The notes beneath the pieces are model-generated. The model was not told the DNA's origin, did not search any database, and worked only from the letters and a program-made list of their open reading frames with translations. The position numbers and the translations under genes are program-made. DNA of 21,458 bases from JAFAVZ01 sp036009105 (GTDB taxonomy: Bacteria > Acidobacteriota > Thermoanaerobaculia > Gp7-AA8), in assembly GCA_036009105.1 (NCBI GenBank), contig DASYMJ010000131.1:1-21458 (forward strand), written 5' to 3'. This document shows, in pieces, positions 1-10,300 of this stretch. Numbering within the stretch: the first letter of the stretch is position 1; each line of letters opens with the position of its first letter.

Positions 1-3000
1 GTTCCGCCGTCGGTCCTCTTCAACCAGGCCTATAGCTACTCCGTCGCCGTGAACAACGCCGGCCCCGATCCGGCCACCGGCCTCACCGTCTCCATGACGT
101 TGACCGGCGACGCGACGGTCACCGGCGCCTCGTCGCCGGGCTGGACCTGCGGCAACACCGCCACCACCGCCACCTGCTCGCTGGCCACCCTGAACACCGG
201 CGCGCCGCAGACCATCACCGTCAACACCACCGCGAACGCGTCCGGCAGCGGCGCCTCGCTCGCCGCGGCCGTCACCGGCACCTCCACCGACGCGAACGGC
301 GCGAACAACAACAGCAGCGCCTTCACCAGCGTCGGCCCGCTCCAGGCCGATCTCACCCTGACCCATGTGCGCGGCGGCCCGGCCGGCGTCCCGCCGTCGA
401 CGAGCGTCACCTTCAACCTCTCCGTGACCAACAACGGCACCAGCACGGCCACGAACGTCAGCCTGACCGACGTCCTCCCCAGCGGCCTCTCCTACCTGTC
501 CAACACGGCCAGCGGCCTGACCTGCGGTCCGGTCGGCTTCAACGTCGTCTGCACCGCGCCGACCCTCGGCGTCGGCAACACCGCCACGGCGAGCATCACC
601 GTGAACGCCGTCACCGGCGGCACGCTCACCGCCACGGCCAGCGTCAGCGCGACGGAAGCCGATCCGAACACGGCGGACAACACCGCCTCCGCCTCCGTGA
701 CGGTCAACAACGTCTCCACGCTCACCGTGGAGAGCAATGCGGACAGCGGCAACTTCACGCTCCGCCAGGCCATCCTCGACGCGAACGCCGGCGCCTGCGT
801 GGTCCCCTGCTCCATCCTCTTCAACCTGCCGGGGGGCCAGCACGTCATCTCCCCCGCCTCGCCCCTCCCCGCCCTCACCGCGCGCATGTTCCTCCAGGCC
901 ACCACCCAGCCGGGCTACTCGGGCGTACCGATCGTGGAGCTGGACGGCACCAGCGCCGGCGGCGTCGGCCTGCAACTGACCGCGAGCGGCTCGCAGGTGC
1001 GCGGCCTGGTCATCCGCAACTTCCCGAACGCCGGCATCCTTGTCTCCGGCAACAACAGCCTCGTCGCCGACAACTACATCGGCACCAACCTCACCGGCAC
1101 CGCGGCCGCGCCGAACACGGACGGCGTCCGCATCACGGCGGGCCTCAGCGCCGTGCAGCACAACCTCATCTCCGGCAACAGCGCCTCCGGCGTCTCGCTG
1201 GTCGGCGCGAGCGCCAACAGCAACACGCTCAGCAACAACATCATCGGCCTCGACGCCTCCGGCACCGCGGCGCTCGCGAACGGCCTGGACGGCGTGCAGC
1301 TCCTCAACGGCGCGAACAACAACGTCGTGGGCGATTCCGCCCAGCCGAACACCATCTCCGGCAATGCCCGGGCCGGCCTCTTCCTCGATTCCACCGGCGT
1401 GGCGACGTCAGGCAACTCGATCTACGGCAACCGGATCGGCTCGAACCTGGCCGGCAACTTCTCCATCGGCAACGGCACGGCGGCGATCGTGATCGACAAC
1501 AACGCGCCGGCCAACGTTCTCGGGGTTCCCGGCTTCGGCAACGTCATCGTGGGCAGCCCTTACGGCATCAAGATCCTCAGCGCGGGCTCGGACGGCAACA
1601 AGATCCAGGGCAACTTCATCGGCACCGACTCCACCGGCGCCATGAACCTCGGCAACGGCAACGGCATCTATCTGGCTCCCGGCCCGGTGAGCACCATCAT
1701 CGGCGGCACCGCCGCGGGCGAAGGGAACACCATCGCCTTCAACGGGGCCGGCGTCACCATCCTCGGCTCCTTCAGCAACCCCATCCTGACCAATTCGTTC
1801 TACGGCAGCACGTCGATCGGCATCGATCTGGACGGCGACCTGGCCCTCAATCCGAACGATCCGGGCGACTCCGACACCGGCAGCAACAACGGGCAGAACG
1901 CCCCCCAGCTCGTCTCCGCGAACGTCGCGGGCGGCACCGTCACCGTGACGCTGCAGCTCGAGTCGTCCGGCGTGCCGGCCACGCAGAGCCTCCTGGTGGA
2001 AGTCTTCAAGGCCCAGGGCAGCGAAGGGAAGTCGTTCCTCGGGCGGCAGTGCTACGCCACGAACGACCCGGGCACGGTCGGCCTCAACTTCCCCTCCGCC
2101 CTGGTCACCGTGGGAGACCCGATCGTCGCCACCGCCACCAGCTATCAGGACGCGGCGTGCAGCGGCGCCGTCAACGACGGCACCTCCGAGTTCTCCAACG
2201 TCGTCAACGTGGCCTGCGTCCCGCCGACCGCATTGATCAATCACGCCGCCTCGGTCTGCCCCAACTCCACCAACAACGCCGCCTCCGCCGCGGGCGGCGC
2301 GTCGAGCTACGTCTGGGCCGTGACGAACGGCACGCTCACCGCCGGCCAGGGCACGCCGAGCATCACCTACACCGCCGGCGCGGCGGGCAACGTGAACCTC
2401 AGCCTCACCGTCTCCAACGGCAGCTGCTCGAGCAGCACCAGCTCGAACGTCCTCATCGCCGGCGCCATCACCGCTCCGGCCATCGCCGGCCCGAGCGCGG
2501 CATGCCCCAGCCAGCCCTTCACCCTCGACGCCGGCCCCGGCTACTCCACCTACAGCTGGTCCAACGGCGTGACCACCGTCGGCAGCGGACAGACGCTGAA
2601 CGTCAGCCAGACCGCGACCACCACCTACACCGTCACCGTCACGAGCGGCAGTTGCAGCGCGCAGTCGTCGAAGACCGTCACCATGACCACGCCGCCCGCC
2701 GTCGCCATCACGGCCGGCGGCCCGACCACCTTCTGCGCGCCGGGCAGCGTCACCCTCGACGCCGGCTCCGGCTTCGCCAGCTACCTTTGGAGCACCGGCG
2801 CCACCACGCAGTCGATCACCGTCTCGGCGAGCGGCAGCTACTTCGTCACCGTCTCCAACGGCACCTGCAACGCGACCTCCTCGCCGGTCACCGTGACCGC
2901 GACGCCGCCGCCGAACGCGACCATCTCCGCCCCGGGCAGCACATGCCCGAACGCGGCCGGCGTCGTCGCCTCCGTCCTCCCCACCGCGGGCGCGACCTAC

Positions 3001-6000
3001 GCCTGGACCATCGGCAACGGCACCATCACCAGCGGCCAGGGGACGCCTTCCATCACCTTCTCCACCACCGCCGCCTCGCCGGTCTCGCTCAGCGTCACGG
3101 TCACCGCCGGCGGCTGCTCCAACAGCGGCGGCGCCTCGCTGCCGGTGACGCCGATCGCCACGCCGGTGATCAGCGGCCCCACCGCCTCCTGCTCCAACAG
3201 CACCATCGCGCTCAGCGCGACGCCGGGCTACGCGACCTACAGCTGGTCGGATGGCGTGCAGGTCGTCGGCACCTCGCCGAGCATCGCCGTGCAGCCCACC
3301 GTCGACACCATCTACACCCTGATCGTCTCCAACGGCGGCGGCTGCACCTCCTCCGCCACGCACGGCGTGACCGTGACGCCGGCCGGGCCGATCACCATCA
3401 CCGCGCCGTCCAACATCAATCCCAACTCCAGCGGCAACGCGGCCTCGGTTCCCCCCCGCCCCGCCGGCACCACGTTCACCTGGACGGCCAGCGGCGGCAC
3501 CATCACCGCGGGCCAGGGAACCAACGCCATCACCTTCAGCGCCGGCAGCGGCTCGTCCGTCCTCCTCGGCGTCACCGTGGTCACGAACGGCTGCACTTCG
3601 ACCGGCTCGCGCACCGTCACCATCGGCCAGTCGGCCGAGCTCACCATCAGCAAGACGGCGAACGTCGCCACGGCGGCCGCAGGCGCGAACGTCGCCTTCA
3701 CCATCGGCGTGAACAACAACGGCCCGAACGCCTCCGGCACGCTCACCGTCACTGAGGCCCTGCCGCCGGGGACGACGCTCGTCTCGGCGGATGGCAGCGG
3801 CTGGTCGTTCACCACGCTCAACGCCAACACCGTCAGCGCGTCGCACGCCGGCCTATCCTCCGGCGCCGCCGCACCGCCCATCACGGTCATCCTCGGCATG
3901 CCCAATGCGGCCGGGCCGGTCACGAACGTGGCCAGCGTCAGCGGCAGCGTGCGCGATCCCTTCGTCGGCAACAACACCGCCACCGCCACGGTGAACGTCG
4001 GCGGCGGCAACCCGAACTGCCCGACCGCGCCGGCGCAGCTGATGACGCCCGCCGCCGATGCGGTGGGCGTCTCCTCGCCCGTCACCTTCAGCTGGACGCC
4101 GGTGGCCGGCGCGGCGCTCTACGAGCTCTGGCTCTCCGTCGACAACGGCGCCGCGCAGCCCGTCGCCTCGACCGGCGCCACCTCCCTCGTGCAGAACGTG
4201 CCGGGCGGCACCATCAACTGGTTCGTCATGGCCCGCTTCAGCAGCGGCTGCGCGCCGCTCGCTTCCGAGTCGCGCAGCTTCACCGTGGCGCGCTCCGGCG
4301 ACGCCTGCTCCGGCAACGGCGCCGTGACGCTCATCGCCCCGAGCGACAACAGCATCGCGGGCAGCTCCGCCATCGACTTTCAATGGACGTCCGCCATTGG
4401 CGCCGAGGGCTACCGGCTCTGGACTCGTCTGGACGGCGGCGCGCCGCAGGTGCTCGCCGAGACCGGCGACACGACCAGCCGCCGGCTCGTCCCGAATGGC
4501 CGCGCCGAATGGTGGGTCGAGACGCGTTACCCCGGCTGCCCGTCCATCGACTCGCAGCACTTCGTCGTGACCGTGCCCGAAGCGCAGAGCTGCAATGCGG
4601 ACCAGCGGCCGGAGCTTCTTGCGCCCGCCGCCGACACGAGCACGACCGGCGGCGTCATCACCTTCCAGTGGAGCGCCGTCCCCGGTGCCGTGCAGTACGA
4701 GCTCTGGTTCGCGCTCGAAGGCTCCGCGCCGTCGCTGGCCGGCAGCATGACCGCCACCACCCTCACCCGCGAAGTGCCGGTCGGCCGGATGGAGTGGTTC
4801 GTCCGCGCCTTCGTCGACCGCTGCAATGCGCGCGACTCGCTGCGCCGCCGCTTCTCGTACGCGCCGCCGGCGAACTGCCCGCAGCTGCGTCCGCTCCTCT
4901 CCGCGCCGGTCGAAGGGGCGGTCGTCTACTCGCCTTTCGACTTCCGCTGGAGCACGGTCACCGGCGGCACGAGCTACAAGCTGATCGTCATCAAGTCCGA
5001 CGGCACGGAGCAGCTCCTGCCGGGCGGCAACGGGGTCACTCTCGATCCGGGCGCCTACGCCTGGGTCGTGGAAGTCTCGTCGGATGGCTGCTCGCCGCTT
5101 CGCTCCGCGCCGTCCCGCTTCGTGGTGCGGCCCAAGCCGGCCGGCTGCCCGGTGCCGGCGAAGCCCGCGTTGCGCGCGCCGTCCAGCGTCTCCTCCAACG
5201 TGCCGTACACGGTCCGCTGGTCGCAGGCCCAGGGCGCGACGTCCTACGTCATCGAGGAATCGGCCAACGCGCAGTTCGCGCCGGCCGCCACGCGCAGCAC
5301 TTCGGCCACGGAAGCGGCGTTCCAGCACGGCGCGGTCGGCCAGCAGCCGCAGGCCCTCTACTACCGCGTCCGAGGCGTGAGCGACTGCAGCGAAACCGAA
5401 GGCGCGTACTCCGCCATCGTCGTCGTCTTCATCCTGCCCCAGACGGACGCGCTGGAAGGGTCCGCGCTGGCGGATGAGAGGCCGGCTTCCATCGGCTACC
5501 GGCTGCCGCTCGACCCGGCGCTCGCCGGCCAGAGCTTCACCGCCACCCCCAGCGAGCCATGGCTCACCGTGACTCCGGGCACCGGGGTGGTTCCGGCGGG
5601 CGGGGTCGTGCTGAACGTTTCCGCCACCACCGCCACCCTGCCGCTGGGCACCTCGCTCGGCTCCATCAGCATCGCCTTCAACGGCGGCAAGGCGACGGCG
5701 AACGCCACCTCGGCCAGCGGCAAGAAGACCGTCACCGTCAATCTCGTGCAGCCGGTGGCGCCGGGCTCGAAGGACACCCCGCCGCCCGAGTCGCTCATCA
5801 TCCCCGCCGTCGCCCACGCGGACGGCGTGAACTCCAAGTTCCAATCCGACGTGCGGGTCAGCAACACAAGCGCGCAGGTGATGAAGTACAGCGTCATCTT
5901 CACCCCCAGCGGCGAGGACGGCCCGCAGGCCGCCCAGACCACCACCATCACCATCGACCCGGGCCAGACCATCGCTCTGGACGACGTCCTGCGCAGCTGG

Positions 6001-7224
6001 TTCGGCTCCGGCAACACCTCCAGCTCCACCGGCACCCTGGAGATCCGGCCGCTGACCGCGGTCAAGGCGACGCCGGCCGTCGGTGCGGTGCTCAGCACTT
6101 TGCCGAACCTCACCACCTTCGCCGCCAGCCGCACCTTCAACGCCACGGCGAACGGCACGTTCGGCCAATACATCCCGGCCATCCCCTACGCCAGCTTCAT
6201 CGGCAAGGGGGCGGACATCCTCACCCTCCAGCAGATCGCCCAGTCCGCGGCCTACCGCACCAACCTGGGCCTGGTGGAAGGCTCCGGCCAGCCGGCCTCG
6301 CTCCTCATCGCCGTCTTCGGCGCGAGCGGGCAGAAGCTGACCGAGTTCCCCATCGACCTCAAGGGCGGGCAGCACCTGCAGCTCAACTCCTTCCTCGCCT
6401 CGAAGAACATCGAGCTGCAGGACGGCCGGGTCGAAGTGCGCGTCACCTCGCCCGGCGGCAAGGTCACGGCATACGCCTCGGTGCTCGACCAGAAGACCGC
6501 CGATCCGATGCTCGTCACCCCCGTGTCGCTCTCCGAGGCCGGGCACTCGAAGTTCGTGGTGCCGGGCGTGGCCGATCTGAGCACCGGCGCCGCGAACTGG
6601 CGCACCGACCTGCGCATCTTCAACGCCTCTTCCAATGCCGTGGAGGCCGACCTCCTCTTCTACTCCCAGACCGGCGGCGAGCCGCGCACCGCGCATCTCT
6701 CCCTGCAGCCGAACCAAGTGCGCCAGCTCGACAACACCCTCTCCACCCTGTTCGGCATCAGCAACGACGGCGGCGCGCTGCACATCACCACGGCGGCGAA
6801 TGTGAACCTCATCGCCACGGCGCGCACGTACAACCAGACCACCGGCGGCACGTACGGCCAGTTCATCTCCGCCGTGACGCCCGACCAGGCCGTCGGCCTC
6901 GCCGACCGCGCGCTGGAGCTGCTGCAGGTGGAGGAGTCGGACCGCTACCGCAGCAACATCGGCATCGCCGAGGTGGGAGGGAAGGCGGTGAAGGTACGGA
7001 TCTCGGTGACGCCGCCCGACTCGAAGATCACCGCCCAGACCGAGATCGAGCTCGGCCCGAACGCGTTCAAGCAGTTGCCGTCGCTGCTCAAGTCCATCGG
7101 CTACGACGGAACGTATAACGCGCGGGTCTCGGTGAAGGTGATCGAAGGCGAAGGCCGCATCACCGCCTACGCCTCCGTCATCGATGCCATTACGCAGGAC
7201 CCGACGTATGTGGGGGCGCAGTGA
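1..7224 (+). CDS. Giant secreted modular surface protein (DUF11, beta-helix, PKD/Ig and Fn3-like repeats), 5' partial
   Basis: The frame is open from base 1 to the TGA at 7222-7224, so the true start and any signal peptide lie upstream; 2407 residues are visible. Modules in order, numbering from base 1: two DUF11-like repeats (about 1-110 and 117-238); a right-handed parallel beta-helix (about 241-635) with recurring GN-rich turns, IGTD/IGTN steps and the terminal DLxGDLALNPNDPGDSDTG motif typical of such proteins; six PKD/Ig-like repeats (about 739-1210), most with a Cys pair; a third DUF11 repeat (1212-1335); five Fn3-like repeats of about 90-100 residues bounded by Cys (1339-1810); a BACON-like beta domain (about 1812-1925); and a duplicated C-terminal module (1935-2407) shared with the next gene. 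No catalytic motif was seen. It is probably a cell-surface or extracellular adhesion or carbohydrate-binding protein (inference). The next gene follows after 153 bases. Confidence 0.93.
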   Translation, partial: VPPSVLFNQAYSYSVAVNNAGPDPATGLTVSMTLTGDATVTGASSPGWTCGNTATTATCSLATLNTGAPQTITVNTTANASGSGASLAAAVTGTSTDANGANNNSSAFTSVGPLQADLTLTHVRGGPAGVPPSTSVTFNLSVTNNGTSTATNVSLTDVLPSGLSYLSNTASGLTCGPVGFNVVCTAPTLGVGNTATASITVNAVTGGTLTATASVSATEADPNTADNTASASVTVNNVSTLTVESNADSGNFTLRQAILDANAGACVVPCSILFNLPGGQHVISPASPLPALTARMFLQATTQPGYSGVPIVELDGTSAGGVGLQLTASGSQVRGLVIRNFPNAGILVSGNNSLVADNYIGTNLTGTAAAPNTDGVRITAGLSAVQHNLISGNSASGVSLVGASANSNTLSNNIIGLDASGTAALANGLDGVQLLNGANNNVVGDSAQPNTISGNARAGLFLDSTGVATSGNSIYGNRIGSNLAGNFSIGNGTAAIVIDNNAPANVLGVPGFGNVIVGSPYGIKILSAGSDGNKIQGNFIGTDSTGAMNLGNGNGIYLAPGPVSTIIGGTAAGEGNTIAFNGAGVTILGSFSNPILTNSFYGSTSIGIDLDGDLALNPNDPGDSDTGSNNGQNAPQLVSANVAGGTVTVTLQLESSGVPATQSLLVEVFKAQGSEGKSFLGRQCYATNDPGTVGLNFPSALVTVGDPIVATATSYQDAACSGAVNDGTSEFSNVVNVACVPPTALINHAASVCPNSTNNAASAAGGASSYVWAVTNGTLTAGQGTPSITYTAGAAGNVNLSLTVSNGSCSSSTSSNVLIAGAITAPAIAGPSAACPSQPFTLDAGPGYSTYSWSNGVTTVGSGQTLNVSQTATTTYTVTVTSGSCSAQSSKTVTMTTPPAVAITAGGPTTFCAPGSVTLDAGSGFASYLWSTGATTQSITVSASGSYFVTVSNGTCNATSSPVTVTATPPPNATISAPGSTCPNAAGVVASVLPTAGATYAWTIGNGTITSGQGTPSITFSTTAASPVSLSVTVTAGGCSNSGGASLPVTPIATPVISGPTASCSNSTIALSATPGYATYSWSDGVQVVGTSPSIAVQPTVDTIYTLIVSNGGGCTSSATHGVTVTPAGPITITAPSNINPNSSGNAASVPPRPAGTTFTWTASGGTITAGQGTNAITFSAGSGSSVLLGVTVVTNGCTSTGSRTVTIGQSAELTISKTANVATAAAGANVAFTIGVNNNGPNASGTLTVTEALPPGTTLVSADGSGWSFTTLNANTVSASHAGLSSGAAAPPITVILGMPNAAGPVTNVASVSGSVRDPFVGNNTATATVNVGGGNPNCPTAPAQLMTPAADAVGVSSPVTFSWTPVAGAALYELWLSVDNGAAQPVASTGATSLVQNVPGGTINWFVMARFSSGCAPLASESRSFTVARSGDACSGNGAVTLIAPSDNSIAGSSAIDFQWTSAIGAEGYRLWTRLDGGAPQVLAETGDTTSRRLVPNGRAEWWVETRYPGCPSIDSQHFVVTVPEAQSCNADQRPELLAPAADTSTTGGVITFQWSAVPGAVQYELWFALEGSAPSLAGSMTATTLTREVPVGRMEWFVRAFVDRCNARDSLRRRFSYAPPANCPQLRPLLSAPVEGAVVYSPFDFRWSTVTGGTSYKLIVIKSDGTEQLLPGGNGVTLDPGAYAWVVEVSSDGCSPLRSAPSRFVVRPKPAGCPVPAKPALRAPSSVSSNVPYTVRWSQAQGATSYVIEESANAQFAPAATRSTSATEAAFQHGAVGQQPQALYYRVRGVSDCSETEGAYSAIVVVFILPQTDALEGSALADERPASIGYRLPLDPALAGQSFTATPSEPWLTVTPGTGVVPAGGVVLNVSATTATLPLGTSLGSISIAFNGGKATANATSASGKKTVTVNLVQPVAPGSKDTPPPESLIIPAVAHADGVNSKFQSDVRVSNTSAQVMKYSVIFTPSGEDGPQAAQTTTITIDPGQTIALDDVLRSWFGSGNTSSSTGTLEIRPLTAVKATPAVGAVLSTLPNLTTFAASRTFNATANGTFGQYIPAIPYASFIGKGADILTLQQIAQSAAYRTNLGLVEGSGQPASLLIAVFGASGQKLTEFPIDLKGGQHLQLNSFLASKNIELQDGRVEVRVTSPGGKVTAYASVLDQKTADPMLVTPVSLSEAGHSKFVVPGVADLSTGAANWRTDLRIFNASSNAVEADLLFYSQTGGEPRTAHLSLQPNQVRQLDNTLSTLFGISNDGGALHITTAANVNLIATARTYNQTTGGTYGQFISAVTPDQAVGLADRALELLQVEESDRYRSNIGIAEVGGKAVKVRISVTPPDSKITAQTEIELGPNAFKQLPSLLKSIGYDGTYNARVSVKVIEGEGRITAYASVIDAITQDPTYVGAQ

Positions 7225-7227
7225 GGC

Positions 7228-7294
7228 AGTTATCGGTTGTCAGTTGTCGGTTGTCGGTGAGGCCCAGACAACTGATAACCGACAACCGACAACT
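7228..7294. repeat. Inverted repeat with arms made of 7-bp units (GTTRTCR)
   Basis: The arms 7228-7255 and 7267-7294 (28 nt each, 11-nt loop) match at 24 of 28 positions as inverted copies. Each arm is four tandem degenerate heptamers of the form GTTRTCR. Two of the four mismatches become G-T wobble pairs, so a long hairpin could form in RNA or single-stranded DNA. It starts 4 bases after the stop of the upstream gene and has no T-run, so it does not look like a normal intrinsic terminator. From memory, similar GTTGTCGGTTGTCAG-type repeats are scattered in intergenic DNA of Acidobacteriota and related phyla. It is probably a REP-like dispersed element. Confidence 0.85.
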
Positions 7295-7339
7295 CCCAAT
7301 AACTCCCTCCATCCATCCACTGAAAGCCCACTGATACGT

Positions 7340-7345
7340 TAAGAT
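7340..7345 (+). promoter_or_regulatory. Candidate -10 element (TAAGAT) for the protease gene
   Basis: TAAGAT, preceded by GT, places a transcription start near 7352. That gives a short leader of about 26 nt containing the GGAGGA ribosome binding site. No convincing -35 box was seen at the expected distance. The call rests on position and similarity to the other candidate -10 boxes in this window. Confidence 0.4.
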
Positions 7346-7365
7346 CGGAACCTTCACCATCTCCC

Positions 7366-7371
7366 GGAGGA
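7366..7371 (+). promoter_or_regulatory. Shine-Dalgarno GGAGGA
   Basis: A perfect GGAGGA six bases before the ATG at 7378 fixes the start of the protease gene. Most other genes in the window lack such a site or start directly after a -10 box. Confidence 0.85.
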
Positions 7372-7377
7372 CCCGCG

Positions 7378-10300
7378 ATGCGCGTGAATCGTCTCGCTGC
7401 GTTGTTTGCCGTACTCATCCTGGCGGCCGCAGCGGCCCAGGCTACTGTCTTCATCCCCTTTACCGACCGCCAGCTGGTCGATCGTTCGGATGCCGTCGTC
7501 ATCGGCACCGTGCTCGACAGCACCACCCGCATCGACGGCAACGGTCTGGTCGTCACCGACTACCGGCTGCGCGTCGAGGATGCGCTCAAGGGCGAGCTCG
7601 GCGGCGCGATCACCGTCAGCGAGTTCGGCGGCCGGCACGGCACCAAGATCACCTTCATCGAGGACTCGGCGGTCTACACCAGGGGCGAGCGCGCGCTCCT
7701 CTTCCTCCGCCGCCGCGCCGACGGCGCGTTCGTGACCTCGAGCATGGCCCGCGGCAAGTTCACCTTCGCCCAGAGCATCGCCGGCGAGCGCGTGGTCGTG
7801 CGCCGGCAGGGCGAAGGGATGCTCGAGCTGCCCCGCCTGGAGCAAAAGTTCGAGGCCTTCATTCGCGACACAGCGCGCGGCCTCACCGCCGATGCGAGCT
7901 ACACCGCGGTGGCCATGCCGCGCGAGGAGCAGCTGATCGCAAAGCCGGACGCCACCGCCTCGGCCTACACCATCAGCGCCTTCGGCAAAGGGCTGCGCTG
8001 GGCGGGCAAGGAGAACCCGGCCAGCACGCCGATCAACTTCCGCGTGAACGGCACGGTGAGCGGCTCGGTGAGCACCAGCCAGGCTCTCGGCCGCGGCCTC
8101 GGCTCCTGGACCGGCGAGCCGAACGCCCAGATCAAGCTGAACAACGCCGGCGCGAGCACCGCCACCGCCGCGGCGCAGGACGGCGAGAACAGCATCCTCC
8201 TCGACAACTCCTCCGCTCCTCCCCCCAGCGCCATCTGCGATGGCTCGCAGGGCTGCATGGTCGGCTACGCCGACTCCAACATCATCCACACCTACAAGAG
8301 CGAAGACTTCATCAGCATCCAGGAGGCGGACGTCCTGATCCGCCCCGGCACCTTCACTCAGCAGGCGCTCAACTCCCTCCTCTCCCACGAGCTCGGCCAC
8401 GCCATCGGCCTGCGCCACTCCAACCAGGGCACGCCGGCCAGCGCCAGCGCCATCATGAACTCCACCGTCAACTCGTTCTTCGACGGCAACCTGCAGGACT
8501 GGGACAAGGAAGCGGTGGCCACCGTGTACGGCGACGGCATCCCCTGCGTCCCGCCGCAGGTCACCGGCACCAGCGGCGGCGGCACCATCCCCTTCGGCAG
8601 CAGCACCACCCTCGGCGTCACCGTCACCGGCACCGCCCCCTTCACCTACCAGTGGTACGAAGGGGCGCAGAACGATACGAACAAGCCGCTCGGCACCTCC
8701 GCCTCCCAGAACAGCGGCTCGGTCACCGCCACCAAGAACTTCTGGGTCAAGGTCGCCAACGAGTGCGGCAACGCGGGCAGCGCGACCATCACCGTCACGC
8801 CGCAGTCGTGCATCAAGCCGGCCATCGGCAGCGCGCCGCAGAGCCAGACCATCACCTCCGGCCAGACCGTGACGCTGATCGTGGGCGGCATCACCGGCAG
8901 CCAGCCGCTCAACTTCCAGTGGTACGAGGGCCCCTCCGGCACCACCACCAAGCCGGTCGGCACGCCCTCGCCCATCTTCAACACGCCGGCCCTCACCTCC
9001 ACCACCTCGTACTGGTTCGTCGTCAGCAACGCCTGCGGCAGCGCCCAGACCGACACCATCACCCTCACCGTCCCCGGCTCCTGCCAGGGCCCCACCGTCA
9101 CCGTGCCGACGCAGTACAGCGTCCGCAACGGCGAGCGCGCCGTGCTGATGGCCACCGGCCAGTTCGATTCCTTCCAGTGGTACGAAGGCCTCACCGGCGA
9201 TACGAACAAGCCGCTCGCTTCCAGCACGGACGGCACCTCGAACTTCATCCACCTCCTCTACGTCGACGTCCTCGGCCGCGCCGCCGACCCGGCCGGCATC
9301 GCCACCTTCACCGACATGCTGGCGCACGGCGCCACCCGCACGCAGGTCGCGGCGGCCCTGCTCGCCTCCACCGAGTGGAGGCAGAAGGTGATCAACGACG
9401 CCTACCAGACGCTCCTCGGCCGCAACGCCGACGCGGCCGGCATGGCCTACTGGATGGCCGCCATGAACGCCGGCCTCAATGACGAGAACGTCATGGCCGG
9501 CATCGCCGGCTCGCCCGAGTACTTCACCGGCCACAGCGGCGGGGTGAACGCCGGCTTCCTGGAGGCCCTCTACCAGGACCTGCTCGGCCGTCCGGTCGAT
9601 CCCGACGCGCGCACGTTCTGGCTCAACCAGCTCGACGCGAATTCGATCACCCGCGGCCGCGTGGCCGCCTCGCTCCTCGCCGGCTCCGAGTACCACACCC
9701 GCCAGGTGAACAGCTTCTACCAGCGCTTCCTCCGCCGCGCTCCCACGGCCGCCGAAGCAGCGAATCTCCTCCCCCTCTTCGCCCGCTCCGACGAGGCGGT
9801 GATGGCCGCCATCCTCGGCTCCGAGGAGTACGGCAAGACGAACGCGCTCCTGATCACCGAGCCGCTGACGGCGACGAAATCCTTCTGGATCCGGGCCTCG
9901 AATTCGTGCAAGCCGACGGACAGCCCGACCATCACCGTCAACGTCACCTGCCCCCTCACCATCAACATCCAGCCGCAGAGTGCGACCATCGCCGCCGGCG
10001 CGCTGCCGGCGCTGAGCGTCAACGCCTCCGGCCTCGGCCCGCTCTCCTACCAGTGGTTCCGCGGCCAGGCGCCCGATCCTTCGCAGCCGGTCAACGGCGC
10101 CACGCAGCCGACGCTGACCAACGAGTCGTTCATCGTTCCCGGCCCGCACCTCTACTGGGTCAAGGTCTCCAACGGCTGCACCAGCGTGAACAGCAACTCC
10201 GCCACCATCACCGTGACCTGCGGCCCGGCCCAGAAGCCGCGCCTCAGCGTGCCGCCCAGCTCTCCCGCCGCGGTCGGCTACCTCGTGCAGTGGAGCGACA

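Noticed and set aside
3853..6783. Antisense open frame of about 976 codons opposite the first giant gene
   Set aside because: The translation is rich in Arg, Gly, Ala and Asp with no domain pattern. Such frames arise opposite GC-rich genes with G/C in third positions.
7228..7294. Rho-independent terminator for the first giant gene
   Set aside because: The stem is long but imperfect and of heptamer repeats, and it lacks a following T-run. A dispersed repeat explains it better, though it might still attenuate transcription.
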